From: an uncultured Alphaproteobacteria bacterium | GTDB lineage: Bacteria; Pseudomonadota; Alphaproteobacteria; Micavibrionales; Micavibrionaceae | Assembly: GCA_946481075.1 (NCBI GenBank) | Contig: CAMLMC010000001.1 | Location: forward strand, 1,364,001 to 1,428,000 | Direction of reading: 5' to 3' | Length of the DNA: 64,000 nt | Shown here: positions 8,533 to 15,395 of the stretch, piece by piece | Position numbering within the stretch: position 1 is the stretch's first letter | How the letters are laid out: every line of letters begins with the position of its first letter | The notes under the pieces: generated by a model | The model's input: only the letters and a program-made list of their open reading frames with translations | Database searches by the model: none | Told to the model about the DNA's origin: nothing | Program-made: the position numbers and the translations under genes

Positions 8533-10563
8533 TCACGCGACTGTAAACAGATTGCCAGTGTCGACCCAGTCTTCTACAAAATGTTTGCGCTGGCGGTGTT
8601 CTCCTTTTTTGCCTTTGTTAAAGCTGTCGACAGGGCGGAAGTACCCCATCACGCGCGTCCATACTTTTGTTTTGGCTTGACAATGCGGACATTCGGGCTG
8701 CTCACCATTCAGATAGCCATGTGTGTCACAGACGGAAAAGACCGGAGTTACTGTCACATAAGGCAACTGATAGGTTCCCAAGACTTTGCGGATGAACCGT
8801 TTGCAAGCCTCCGCACTCGACAATTTTTCGTTCATATACAGGTGAAGGACCGTTCCACCGGTATATTTGCACTGCAGTCGGTTTTGCAATTCCAATGCTT
8901 CGAACGGATCTTCTGTATGATCGACAGGAATTTGGGAAGAGTTGGTATAATAAATATTCTCTCCGCAACCTGCCTGAATGATTTCCGGGAACCGTTTTTT
9001 ATCTTCCTTGGCAAATCGATAAGTCGTACCTTCCGCAGGAGTTGCTTCGAGGTTATAGAGATTTCCCGTTTCTTCCTGGAAGGTAACCAGACGACCCCGC
9101 ATGTGATCGAGAATGGAAAGGCACATTTCAACCCCCCGTTCATCTGTTATGTCGTATGCATCATCCGTAAAATTCCGGACCATTTCGTTCATACCGTTCA
9201 CGCCGATTGTAGAAAAATGGTTGCGGAAGAATGGAAGATATCGGGCTGTATATGGATACAGGCCACGGTCATACATTTTCTGGGCAAAGATTCTTTTCTT
9301 TTCCAAAGTCGATTTGGAAATGTTCATCAAACGGTCAACCTCCTGCATAAGACCATTTATATCATTCTTGAAACGATAGCCTAACCGAGCCATGTTTAAT
9401 GTAACGACGCCAATAGAACCTGTCATTTCAGCCGATCCGAACAAGCCGTTACCACGCTTCAGCAACTCCCTAAGGTCAAGCTGAAGCCGGCAGCACATGG
9501 ATCTGACGGCGCCGGGGGAATAGGCTTCCGGATTGGGGTGCCGTTCTTTTGTTTTTGGATCAACAATAAACTGGCTTCCGACGAAATTCTGGAAGTATGA
9601 AGACCCAACCTTGGCTGTGTTTTCAAAAATTGCATTGGCGACCTTGCTATCCCAGTCAAAATCCTCGGTGATATTGACCGTCGGAATCGGAAAGGTAAAA
9701 GGTTGCCCCGTCGAATCGCCTTCTGTCATCACCTCGTAATAGGCGATGTTGATCATTTCCATTTCTGGGGTGAAATGTTTGAAGGTCAGATCTTCCAGCG
9801 TACGGATGCTCATGTCCCGATTCTGCGCCTTAGAAAGTAGTTCATCCTTTTCAAGGCCTTTGAACAGATGCAGGTTATTGTATGTCGGAATCTGGTTTTG
9901 CAGATCTTCGGGCACAGTGATGTCGAGCGTAATGTTCGTGAATGGTGACTGCCCCCAGCGTGCAGGCACGTTTAGATTATAAACGAATTGTCTGATCGCT
10001 TTCTTAACTTCTTTAAACGAAAGTTGATCGTAGAAAACATACGGCGCAAGGTAGGTATCAAAACTAGAGAAAGCTTGAGCTCCGGCCCATTCTGATTGTA
10101 AAATTCCAAGGAAATTGCTCATCTGTCCCAGTGCTTCCCTGAAATGGCGTGGTGGACGGGAGGACACGCGGCCACCGACCCCGTTAAACCCATCGTTAAG
10201 CAACGCGCGTAAAGACCAGCCCGCACAATAGCCGGTCAAGCAATCCAGATCATGGATATGAACATCACCCTGACGGTGCGCCTGTCCCTCTTCGGGACTG
10301 TATATTTCATCGAGCCAGAAATTCGCAATAATTTTGCCAGCCACATTGTTGATCATTCCGGCATTCGAATAACCCGTATTGGCATTCGCATTGATACGCC
10401 AATCGGAACCGGAAATATATTCGCTGACAGCCTCCGAACAATCCACATGGGTTCCCCCGAAGAGAGTGACGATCTGATCCACACTCGGATCTGCCGGATG
10501 AGAATAACCTTCAGAAATATTACGGTCTTGGGAGTGGATTAAAGTCAGGGCAGCTTCAGGCAT
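8533..10563 (-). CDS. nrdD: Anaerobic (class III) ribonucleoside-triphosphate reductase
   Basis: The 676-residue cytoplasmic enzyme reduces NTPs to dNTPs without oxygen, using a glycyl radical. The C-terminal radical loop RVMGYFRPVDSFNKGK contains the radical glycine at about residue 640. It is preceded by a zinc site (CDTHGYLNGEQPECPHC). Conserved stretches such as HIHDLDCLTGYCAGWSL and GGRVSSRPPRHFREALGQMSN mark the catalytic barrel; no N-terminal ATP-cone is obvious. AAGGAG precedes the ATG. The upstream region carries an FNR-like site and a NrdR-like box, so control by both oxygen and dNTP status is expected. Confidence 0.95.
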   Translation of the reverse strand: MPEAALTLIHSQDRNISEGYSHPADPSVDQIVTLFGGTHVDCSEAVSEYISGSDWRINANANTGYSNAGMINNVAGKIIANFWLDEIYSPEEGQAHRQGDVHIHDLDCLTGYCAGWSLRALLNDGFNGVGGRVSSRPPRHFREALGQMSNFLGILQSEWAGAQAFSSFDTYLAPYVFYDQLSFKEVKKAIRQFVYNLNVPARWGQSPFTNITLDITVPEDLQNQIPTYNNLHLFKGLEKDELLSKAQNRDMSIRTLEDLTFKHFTPEMEMINIAYYEVMTEGDSTGQPFTFPIPTVNITEDFDWDSKVANAIFENTAKVGSSYFQNFVGSQFIVDPKTKERHPNPEAYSPGAVRSMCCRLQLDLRELLKRGNGLFGSAEMTGSIGVVTLNMARLGYRFKNDINGLMQEVDRLMNISKSTLEKKRIFAQKMYDRGLYPYTARYLPFFRNHFSTIGVNGMNEMVRNFTDDAYDITDERGVEMCLSILDHMRGRLVTFQEETGNLYNLEATPAEGTTYRFAKEDKKRFPEIIQAGCGENIYYTNSSQIPVDHTEDPFEALELQNRLQCKYTGGTVLHLYMNEKLSSAEACKRFIRKVLGTYQLPYVTVTPVFSVCDTHGYLNGEQPECPHCQAKTKVWTRVMGYFRPVDSFNKGKKGEHRQRKHFVEDWVDTGNLFTVA

Positions 10564-10677
10564 GTTTATCTCCTTAATTGATGTTGGGTCATAACTGGTC
10601 TTTAAACCGTGAATAATAGGAGCGGGCTAAATCAACCCCTTGAAAATTCACGGATTCGAGAATTATTAATGGAAGAA

Positions 10678-10693
10678 ACACAAGATCTTGTAT
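10678..10693. promoter_or_regulatory. Putative NrdR box upstream of nrdD
   Basis: ACACAAGATCTTGTAT matches the 16-base NrdR consensus (ACACwATATATwGTGT) at 13 positions and is centred on the palindrome ACAAGATCTTGT. A weaker copy (ACCCCATAGAGTGATC) begins 32 bases away at 10710, the usual three-turn spacing of paired NrdR boxes. It lies 115 bases before the nrdD ATG, so it could repress nrdDG when dATP is plentiful. The nrdR gene is not in the window. Confidence 0.5.
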
Positions 10694-10732
10694 CTCTATG
10701 TTTAAACGTACCCCATAGAGTGATCGATAGAT

Positions 10733-10746
10733 TTGACCTAGATCAA
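10733..10746. promoter_or_regulatory. FNR-type site upstream of nrdD
   Basis: TTGACCTAGATCAA differs from the perfect FNR palindrome at one base. It lies 170 bases before the nrdD start and would place the transcript start near 10698, overlapping the NrdR-like box at 10678-10693. Activator and repressor sites would then be arranged together in one promoter. Confidence 0.62.
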
Positions 10747-10788
10747 AATGCACAGGTTTTTGAAATTCCCCAATAACGGCGGAAAAGA

Positions 10789-10810
10789 GGGGGTGCACGA
10801 CTGCGCCCCC
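10789..10810 (-). terminator. Hairpin between the lipoprotein gene and the nrdD promoter
   Basis: GGGGGTGCA-CGAC-TGCGCCCCC forms a 9-base-pair stem with one G-T pair and is followed by CTCTTTT on the minus strand. It could be a second terminator stopping read-through from the ubiTUV-lipoprotein run into nrdD. The remaining bases between 10564 and 10925 hold the regulatory sites listed and no gene I can support. Confidence 0.5.
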
Positions 10811-10890
10811 ATTATTACGGATATAAAAACCCGCTGGCAGCCCTTAATATTTCTAAAAATAAATAGACTAAAATGCAGGACCAGAATCAA

Positions 10891-10915
10891 CAATGGCCGG
10901 ATCGCTCCGGCCATT
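10891..10915 (-). terminator. Strong hairpin after the Cys-rich lipoprotein gene
   Basis: An 11-base-pair perfect stem (CAATGGCCGGA with TCCGGCCATTG, loop TCGC) begins 10 bases after the minus-strand stop at 10926. No long T tract follows, so it may act as a weak terminator or protect the 3' end of the mRNA. Confidence 0.6.
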
Positions 10916-10925
10916 GTCTAACTCT

Positions 10926-11171
10926 TTATTGATTTACTTGCGATGCCTGCTCGCTTTCCAGACATATCTGGCACGGTTTTTCACCAGGCGAAGTATCCCC
11001 TTCATTTTCCGCGCGGCATTGGCCTTCTTTGCAATGCTCACAATCTCCCGTCATACAATGTTCGCAATGATGCTTACATTTTAGGCAAGGTGATGCTGTC
11101 TGAACGCCTGTCGCGCCAGCACAAGCCGACAATAAAAAAGCGATCGCTATCGGCAGAAAAAGTTTTACCAT
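10926..11171 (-). CDS. Cys/His-rich lipoprotein, likely metal-binding
   Basis: This is an 81-residue exported lipoprotein. A signal peptide ends in a lipobox (FLLSACAG, lipidated Cys near residue 17). The mature part is packed with metal ligands (CLKCKHHCEHC, DCEHCKEGQC, CQICLE): ten cysteines after the lipobox, mostly in CxxC-like pairs with His between. This resembles periplasmic copper- or zinc-binding peptides, but I do not recognise a named family. AAGGAG lies 9 bases before the ATG. It follows the CopL-like gene on the same strand, so the two probably serve one metal-handling task. Confidence 0.72.
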   Translation of the reverse strand: MVKLFLPIAIAFLLSACAGATGVQTASPCLKCKHHCEHCMTGDCEHCKEGQCRAENEGDTSPGEKPCQICLESEQASQVNQ

Positions 11172-11221
11172 GTTTATTAACTCCTTATCTGATTGGTATT
11201 ATGTCTCTTGCAATAAAAACT

Positions 11222-11536
11222 TCAGGAAACTTTCGGAGGTTTAAACGGCGGCTTTAAATCATTGCTATAAAACAGTGACATGCTCGCCTGAATTTGCCCA
11301 TACTTCATGTAGAGGGAATGCTCTGCTTTTGCCGGTGGCAAAAAAAGTCCTGTTATACAAAGCGTACAATCCCAAGAACATAACTGTTCTTGTTGCGCCT
11401 CCGGCTTTGAATTTTCATGACAAGGGACTGCCTCACGATGGATTTCATGGCGGGAGTCATTGCAGCAAGAAACTGCCGAAAACGCATTGACCGGCATTAC
11501 GATTATCATCAGGAAGAATAAGGAAGCCCTAACCAT
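11222..11536 (-). CDS. Exported Cys/His-rich protein, CopL/DUF2946-like
   Basis: This protein of about 104 residues has a clear signal peptide (MVRASLFFLMIIVMPVNAFSA). A mature segment with CCND, HEIH, CHEN and CSWDCTLC follows, and it ends in PPFKPPK. The combination of paired Cys/His motifs and the PP-rich tail recalls CopL or DUF2946 small metal-associated proteins, but similarity is loose. The start at 11536 (GGAG nearby) overlaps the ubiV stop by 8 bases. A longer in-frame start at 11590 would overlap much more. Confidence 0.62.
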   Translation of the reverse strand: MVRASLFFLMIIVMPVNAFSAVSCCNDSRHEIHREAVPCHENSKPEAQQEQLCSWDCTLCITGLFLPPAKAEHSLYMKYGQIQASMSLFYSNDLKPPFKPPKVS

Positions 11537-12431
11537 GACTCCAGCTATGTCCTTCTCTACCATGGTAAAACCCATTGCTAAAAGGCGCATTCAATCCCGC
11601 CTCAGCAATAAGCTTCTCTGCTTCTTCCGCTTCCATACGCCCACATAAAACATCATGAAAATAATTTGAAACTACAACCATATCGCAATCGTGAGGCGAA
11701 AGACGAAAAAATTTAATTCCCATGTCAAGCATATCAGCCATTTCATGAACAAGATTGACGCAAGTATAAGACAAGGTCTGAACCCCGTTTACGCATAGAA
11801 AATTTTGCCCTCCGAGTGTTCTTAAAAGCATGCCGTCTGGGTCTTCCTCACACACGAATTGGCAATTATCTTTTACTCTTCCATGCGCACGTGCATGATA
11901 ACACCGGGCAGACAGCGCCAGCCCTACCCTGCCATATACCTGCACTTCCAAACTAATATCATATTGCCCTGCAGCCTCTCCCAGAATATCCAATGACACG
12001 CGGGGTAATTCGGCAGGAAGTGTGATGTGCGTTGCACCGCCCTCATGTAAATGTCGCAAGGTTTCTTCATTATAGGTATTGAAATATTGACCAATACGAT
12101 GAGGTTTACCACGCAAATAGTAAAGTGCCGAAGCATCATTGGCTTCAACTTCGAAATCTTCCACCTCGCATAACCCCGCCATTTTTTTCCTTTCGCGGGG
12201 AATCATGACTTCTGCTAGAGATGAGAATACAACATTCTTTCCGCAATTGATAAGACGTTCTGTTACATCTGTGTAATATTGTTCGAAGAAGGGTTCTCGT
12301 TTCGAGCAAACGACTTCGCCTAAATAAACCGTATTCACAGGCGATTCATCTGCAATCCGGAAGTAGAAATCTCGCTTCTTCTCTGCGGGCCAATGAAATA
12401 AGACAGGCCCTAATGTCAGTTTACCATCCAT
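11529..12431 (-). CDS. ubiV: O2-independent ubiquinone hydroxylation protein UbiV
   Basis: This 300-residue U32-peptidase-family protein works with UbiU to hydroxylate the ubiquinone ring without O2, probably with prephenate as oxygen donor; both carry Fe-S clusters. The N-terminus (MDGKLTLGPVLFHWPAEKKRDFYFRIADE, then VVCSKREPFF) matches UbiV. Later Cys residues, for example in the CYHARAHGRVKDNCQFVCEEDPDG stretch, fit cluster ligands. The start at 12431 has GGAG 8 bases upstream and lies just after the ubiU stop; the longer frame from 12458 is less likely. Confidence 0.9.
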   Translation of the reverse strand: MDGKLTLGPVLFHWPAEKKRDFYFRIADESPVNTVYLGEVVCSKREPFFEQYYTDVTERLINCGKNVVFSSLAEVMIPRERKKMAGLCEVEDFEVEANDASALYYLRGKPHRIGQYFNTYNEETLRHLHEGGATHITLPAELPRVSLDILGEAAGQYDISLEVQVYGRVGLALSARCYHARAHGRVKDNCQFVCEEDPDGMLLRTLGGQNFLCVNGVQTLSYTCVNLVHEMADMLDMGIKFFRLSPHDCDMVVVSNYFHDVLCGRMEAEEAEKLIAEAGLNAPFSNGFYHGREGHSWSHG

Positions 12432-12435
12432 ATTG

Positions 12436-13443
12436 CTATCTCCATCGTTTGCTTTCATAGGCCCCTGTTGTTTGCTTATGCCCCTCGGTCAATGAAAGGA
12501 GATGTGGCATATCGATCTCTTTTCCTGCCAATACAGAATCGATCGCTTGCCGCCAGGAAGAAACCACGCTTTGCGTGTAGGCTCTGGAACGCTGCCGCCC
12601 TTCGATCTTAAAGGCATCCACGCCAGCTTTGATGAGTTCTGGCAAGAGATCGGCAAGATTAAGACTAATCGGCTCTTCGAATGCGTAATAAGCTTCGTCT
12701 TTATGTGCTGCCCGATAGCGCCCCTTACATATGGTAGGATACCCAGGCTTCTGCATACAAGAGAAGCAATCGATTGTGAAACCATTGAGTTTTGCCGTTA
12801 GATTACGGCTTTTATCTTCTTCATAAGCGACATGATGCGCGGGAGAACAAACCCCGTCCATATTGGTCGACAGCCCGGTGGCGTAATTCGTCAAACTGCA
12901 ACGACCCTCGGCCATCAATCCGTGGTTTCCAAAGATAAAACATTCTATTTCACAGGGGATTTCCTGCTTTAGCGATTTAATTTCAGGAATAGTCAGAATA
13001 CGAGGAAGAACAACACGTTTTACACCAAACTCTTCACAATAATATTTTATGGCCTCGACCGATGGGGCGCCCGCCTGAACAGATAAATGCAGACGTACGT
13101 CAGGATGCATACGACGGGCATATTCAGCCACACCAATATCCGCAACAATGATCGCATCTATACCCAAACCGGAAGCATCGTCCACAGCCTTCTTCCAGAG
13201 ATCAAACTTACCGGCGGGCGGAAAGGTATTTGTAGCCAAAAGCACCTTTGTTCCATGTGCATGGGCATATTCTACTGCCAACCTTAACTCGTCTGGGGAA
13301 AAATTTAATCCCGGAAAATTACGTGCATTGGTAGCATTCTTAAACCCGCAGTACACGGCATCTGCACCGGAATCCACCGCGGTTCTAAGTGAAGCCGGCG
13401 TTCCGGCAGGACAAACAAGTTCTGGCTTATCTTTTATGGACAT
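12436..13443 (-). CDS. ubiU: O2-independent ubiquinone hydroxylation protein UbiU
   Basis: The 335-residue U32-family protein begins LVCPAGTPASLRTAVDSGADAVYCGF, as in UbiU (YhbU), and has the conserved IECFIFGNHGLMAEGRCSLTNY. Cys residues in GRCSLTNY, GVCSPAHH and the DCFSCMQKPGYPTICKG segment are candidates for its Fe-S ligands. It forms a heterodimer with UbiV for anaerobic ubiquinone synthesis. It overlaps ubiT by 17 bases and ends 4 bases before ubiV. Confidence 0.93.
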   Translation of the reverse strand: MSIKDKPELVCPAGTPASLRTAVDSGADAVYCGFKNATNARNFPGLNFSPDELRLAVEYAHAHGTKVLLATNTFPPAGKFDLWKKAVDDASGLGIDAIIVADIGVAEYARRMHPDVRLHLSVQAGAPSVEAIKYYCEEFGVKRVVLPRILTIPEIKSLKQEIPCEIECFIFGNHGLMAEGRCSLTNYATGLSTNMDGVCSPAHHVAYEEDKSRNLTAKLNGFTIDCFSCMQKPGYPTICKGRYRAAHKDEAYYAFEEPISLNLADLLPELIKAGVDAFKIEGRQRSRAYTQSVVSSWRQAIDSVLAGKEIDMPHLLSLTEGHKQTTGAYESKRWR

Positions 13444-13966
13444 AGGTGCTTACCCGCCTGACAATCTTTAATATTCTGTGGCCCGGCGCACCGAAGAAAT
13501 CTGCGACATCGTCTGCAATACTTCCATCGACGTCATCAAGGGCGTTCCTTAGACATACAACGGCTTCGGTGTCTCCACCGACGTGTATATCCCTTGTAAA
13601 AAACAGGGCATCACCATCATAACGGCCATCAATCATTCCGAGCAGAGTCAGGAATGACCCTGCAATTTCCCCCTCCGTCTCGGGAATATCGTATTTTCGG
13701 TAGGCTCTTAGCTCTGGATGGATTGGATCGGGACGCAAACAAAGCGCAAATGGAAGGTTTACGGGGTCGATGAGGAACCATTTGTGATGATGGCCTTCCA
13801 GCCTGTCGAACATTTCAGGTCTTTTATCCCTGATATGTTTGACTAGCTTTTCGAGAAAGGCATTAATGAACGGGAGCGGTATAAACAGGAATGCATAATA
13901 TAAATTCTTTCCGAATCCCTGCGTGCGTGAGAAAGGGCGATTTTTGCAATCAGAGAGAATATTCAT
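13427..13966 (-). CDS. ubiT: Ubiquinone accessory lipid-carrier protein UbiT (SCP2 domain)
   Basis: The 179-residue protein has an SCP2 sterol-carrier-like domain. GSFLTLLGMIDGRYDGDALFFTRDIHVGGDTEAVVCLRNALDD (about residues 102-144) is the diagnostic stretch of the anaerobic UbiT/YhbT family. It probably holds the hydrophobic quinone intermediate for UbiU/UbiV. It is first in the ubiT-U-V order. A perfect FNR site is centred 41-42 bases before the ATG, which puts a class II transcript start almost on the start codon; no clear ribosome site is seen. Confidence 0.88.
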   Translation of the reverse strand: MNILSDCKNRPFSRTQGFGKNLYYAFLFIPLPFINAFLEKLVKHIRDKRPEMFDRLEGHHHKWFLIDPVNLPFALCLRPDPIHPELRAYRKYDIPETEGEIAGSFLTLLGMIDGRYDGDALFFTRDIHVGGDTEAVVCLRNALDDVDGSIADDVADFFGAPGHRILKIVRRVSTYVHKR

Positions 13967-14000
13967 ACGGGAGTTTTATCCCGAGAAGTCGTCATTTTAT

Positions 14001-14014
14001 TTGATCTGGATCAA
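14001..14014. promoter_or_regulatory. FNR/Anr-type site between ubiT and the ParB-like gene
   Basis: TTGATCTGGATCAA is a perfect palindrome. Relative to ubiT its centre is at about -41.5 from the ATG, with GATAAA at 13975-13980 as a possible -10. The divergent ParB-like gene starts 65 bases on the other side and could share it. Anaerobic FNR control of ubiUVT is known in E. coli. Confidence 0.8.
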
Positions 14015-14078
14015 ATAAGCTGCCTAGGATTAATGTTTGTGCATTAGCCGCGTCATGTAGCTAAATCTTTGACATGAA

Positions 14079-15014
14079 ATGAATTTATTTTTTTGTAAAA
14101 AAATGAAGGCTAAAAATACAAAAATAAGAGACGCTGCTGCTAGTAAGATATTAAGAAAGCTGGTCCGGGCAGACCTAAAAGATTTCATACCTTACAGCGA
14201 AAACGCTCGCAATCATACCGACCAGAAAATCGAGGCAATCTGCCATTCGTACAAACGGCATGGAGTGATCAATCCCATTGTCGTTGACGAGAACAACATA
14301 ATTCTGGCGGGACACGGACGATATTTGGCTGCCCAAAAGCTAAATCTAAAAAGGATCCCGGCTATACGGATTGTAAGACTTACAAACACCAAAAAGAAGA
14401 GCTACCGCCTCGCAGATAACAAGCTTGCTCTAATGTCTTCCTGGGATAAGCAGAAGTTAACTGAACTTGAGCAGCTGATTGTTCTGGATGATTTATCTGC
14501 GCACGAGCTTGAACAGACAATTGGCAAAGCCCTACGCAAAGATGTTCTTGATATTCTGGATCTGGATCCCTCGGAAGAATACCGCGTGATCGATCACATC
14601 AAAAACAATTCGCCGGAAGGTGATGAGCTGGCAAAATCCTGCGTGCAGAAAATAATCGTTGGACAGGAAATTCTGACCATCGAAATATCGCCGGAACACC
14701 TTCGGGATTTTCTGGAAGAAAAATTGAAGCTTGCTATTCCGTCCAGGCCGGAACGGCCGCTGTATATCCTTCCTGCTCCCTTTTCGACCACGCGCGCGAA
14801 CAAAGGTTCAATTATTATGTCTACCAAGAATAGTGGTCATGATCCGCTTGATCTTCCCCCGTACCAGCTCCGTAATCTGGTTCGCGGCATTGTGTGGCGG
14901 GACGAGCATTTCGACGGAATGTCGATCGAGGATATTGCCGCCCGCGAGGGGCTTTCCAAATCAGGCGTCAGAAAGATCATCATGGGCAGTTTTGAGACCC
15001 TTATGGCTCTCTAG
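14079..15014 (+). CDS. ParB-like nuclease-domain protein fused to a serine-recombinase C-terminus
   Basis: The 311-residue protein has a ParB/Srx-like domain at about residues 28-125 (NARNHTDQKIEAICHSYKRH, then NPIVVDENNIILAGHGRYLAA and RLADNKLALMSSWD), as in phage-type ParB proteins near methylases. From about residue 195 the sequence changes to a form like the C-terminal part of prophage serine recombinases: VQKIIVGQEILTIEIS, YILPAPF, then a Trp-Arg helix and EDIAAREGLSKSGVRKIIMGSF. No catalytic recombinase domain is present. It reads as a chimera formed at a mobile-element edge. No ribosome site is clear; ATG at 14103 is an alternative start. Confidence 0.7.
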   Translation: MNLFFCKKMKAKNTKIRDAAASKILRKLVRADLKDFIPYSENARNHTDQKIEAICHSYKRHGVINPIVVDENNIILAGHGRYLAAQKLNLKRIPAIRIVRLTNTKKKSYRLADNKLALMSSWDKQKLTELEQLIVLDDLSAHELEQTIGKALRKDVLDILDLDPSEEYRVIDHIKNNSPEGDELAKSCVQKIIVGQEILTIEISPEHLRDFLEEKLKLAIPSRPERPLYILPAPFSTTRANKGSIIMSTKNSGHDPLDLPPYQLRNLVRGIVWRDEHFDGMSIEDIAAREGLSKSGVRKIIMGSFETLMAL

Positions 15015-15051
15015 AACCGGCCCGCATAAATTTTCAAATTCCCTGTTATTT

Positions 15052-15156
15052 TCCCTGTTAGCAGGGAATTTTCGTTTGCCCGACGCACTCGAAAAAGTGG
15101 CACAGAGAAAAAGGGACATTTGGGGAGAGAATCCGGCATTCTCCAAGTGCGTCGGG
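15052..15156. repeat. Inverted repeats after the recombinase remnant
   Basis: TTCCCTGTTAGCAGGGAA forms a short hairpin at about 15052-15069. An 11-base inverted repeat, CCCGACGCACT (15079-15089) and AGTGCGTCGGG (15146-15156), encloses 56 bases. These lie between the recombinase-like gene end and the tRNA-Tyr terminator. They look like leftovers of a mobile-element end; no gene is seen here. Confidence 0.55.
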
Positions 15157-15170
15157 AAGCCCCATAAGCA

Positions 15171-15196
15171 AAAACCCCGCGGAACCGCGGGGTTTT
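15171..15196 (-). terminator. Terminator of tRNA-Tyr
   Basis: AAAACCCCGCGG-AA-CCGCGGGGTTTT is a perfect 12-base-pair stem, A-flanked on one side and T-flanked on the other. It can stop transcripts in both directions: the tRNA from the right and any read-through from the ParB-like gene on the left. Confidence 0.8.
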
Positions 15197-15236
15197 GAGC
15201 TGCAAATTCTCTTAGTGTCCGAAACCGGAGACTAAA

Positions 15237-15322
15237 TGGTGGATGGGGCTGGATTCGAACCAGCGTACGCTCGCGCGGGCAGATTTACAGTCTGCTGCCA
15301 TTAACCACTCGGCCACCCATCC
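15237..15322 (-). tRNA. tRNA-Tyr (anticodon GTA)
   Basis: The minus strand folds with acceptor GGATGGG/CCCATCC, D arm from GCCGAGTGGTTAATGGC, anticodon loop CTGTAAA in the stem CAGA/TCTG, a long class II variable arm (CCCGCGCGAGCGTACG) and T arm GCTGG-TTCGAAT-CCAGC. The discriminator A and 3' CCA are encoded. The long variable arm and GTA identify Tyr. Its 3' end faces the anaerobic region. Confidence 0.96.
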
Positions 15323-15347
15323 ACGGGGGTGTGATTTGCAGACCCGG

Positions 15348-15376
15348 ATAAAAAAGAATTTGGCGGCTCCTGTCAA
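15348..15376 (-). promoter_or_regulatory. Promoter of tRNA-Tyr
   Basis: On the minus strand TTGACA (15371-15376), a 17-base spacer and TTTTAT (15348-15353) form a near-consensus sigma-70-type promoter 25 bases before the tRNA 5' end. It lies just before the rlmB start on the other strand. Confidence 0.65.
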
Positions 15377-15395
15377 GTGTGCGATGACGTTATTT

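Noticed and set aside
8455..9384. 309-codon frame on the plus strand opposite nrdG and nrdD
   Set aside because: It is antisense to two secure genes and has no family-like sequence; a shadow of their codon pattern.
10589..10798. 69-codon minus-strand frame upstream of nrdD
   Set aside because: It covers the FNR-like and NrdR-like sites, has no ribosome site and no recognisable sequence; the stretch is better read as promoter and leader.
1..15236. Copy of the tRNA-Tyr 3' end marking the other edge of the island
   Set aside because: I saw no second copy of the tRNA 3' sequence inside the window; if present it lies to the left.
15243..15395. Longer N-terminus for RlmB starting inside tRNA-Tyr
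   Set aside because: The first codons would be antisense to the tRNA and the tRNA promoter; the family-like sequence begins later.
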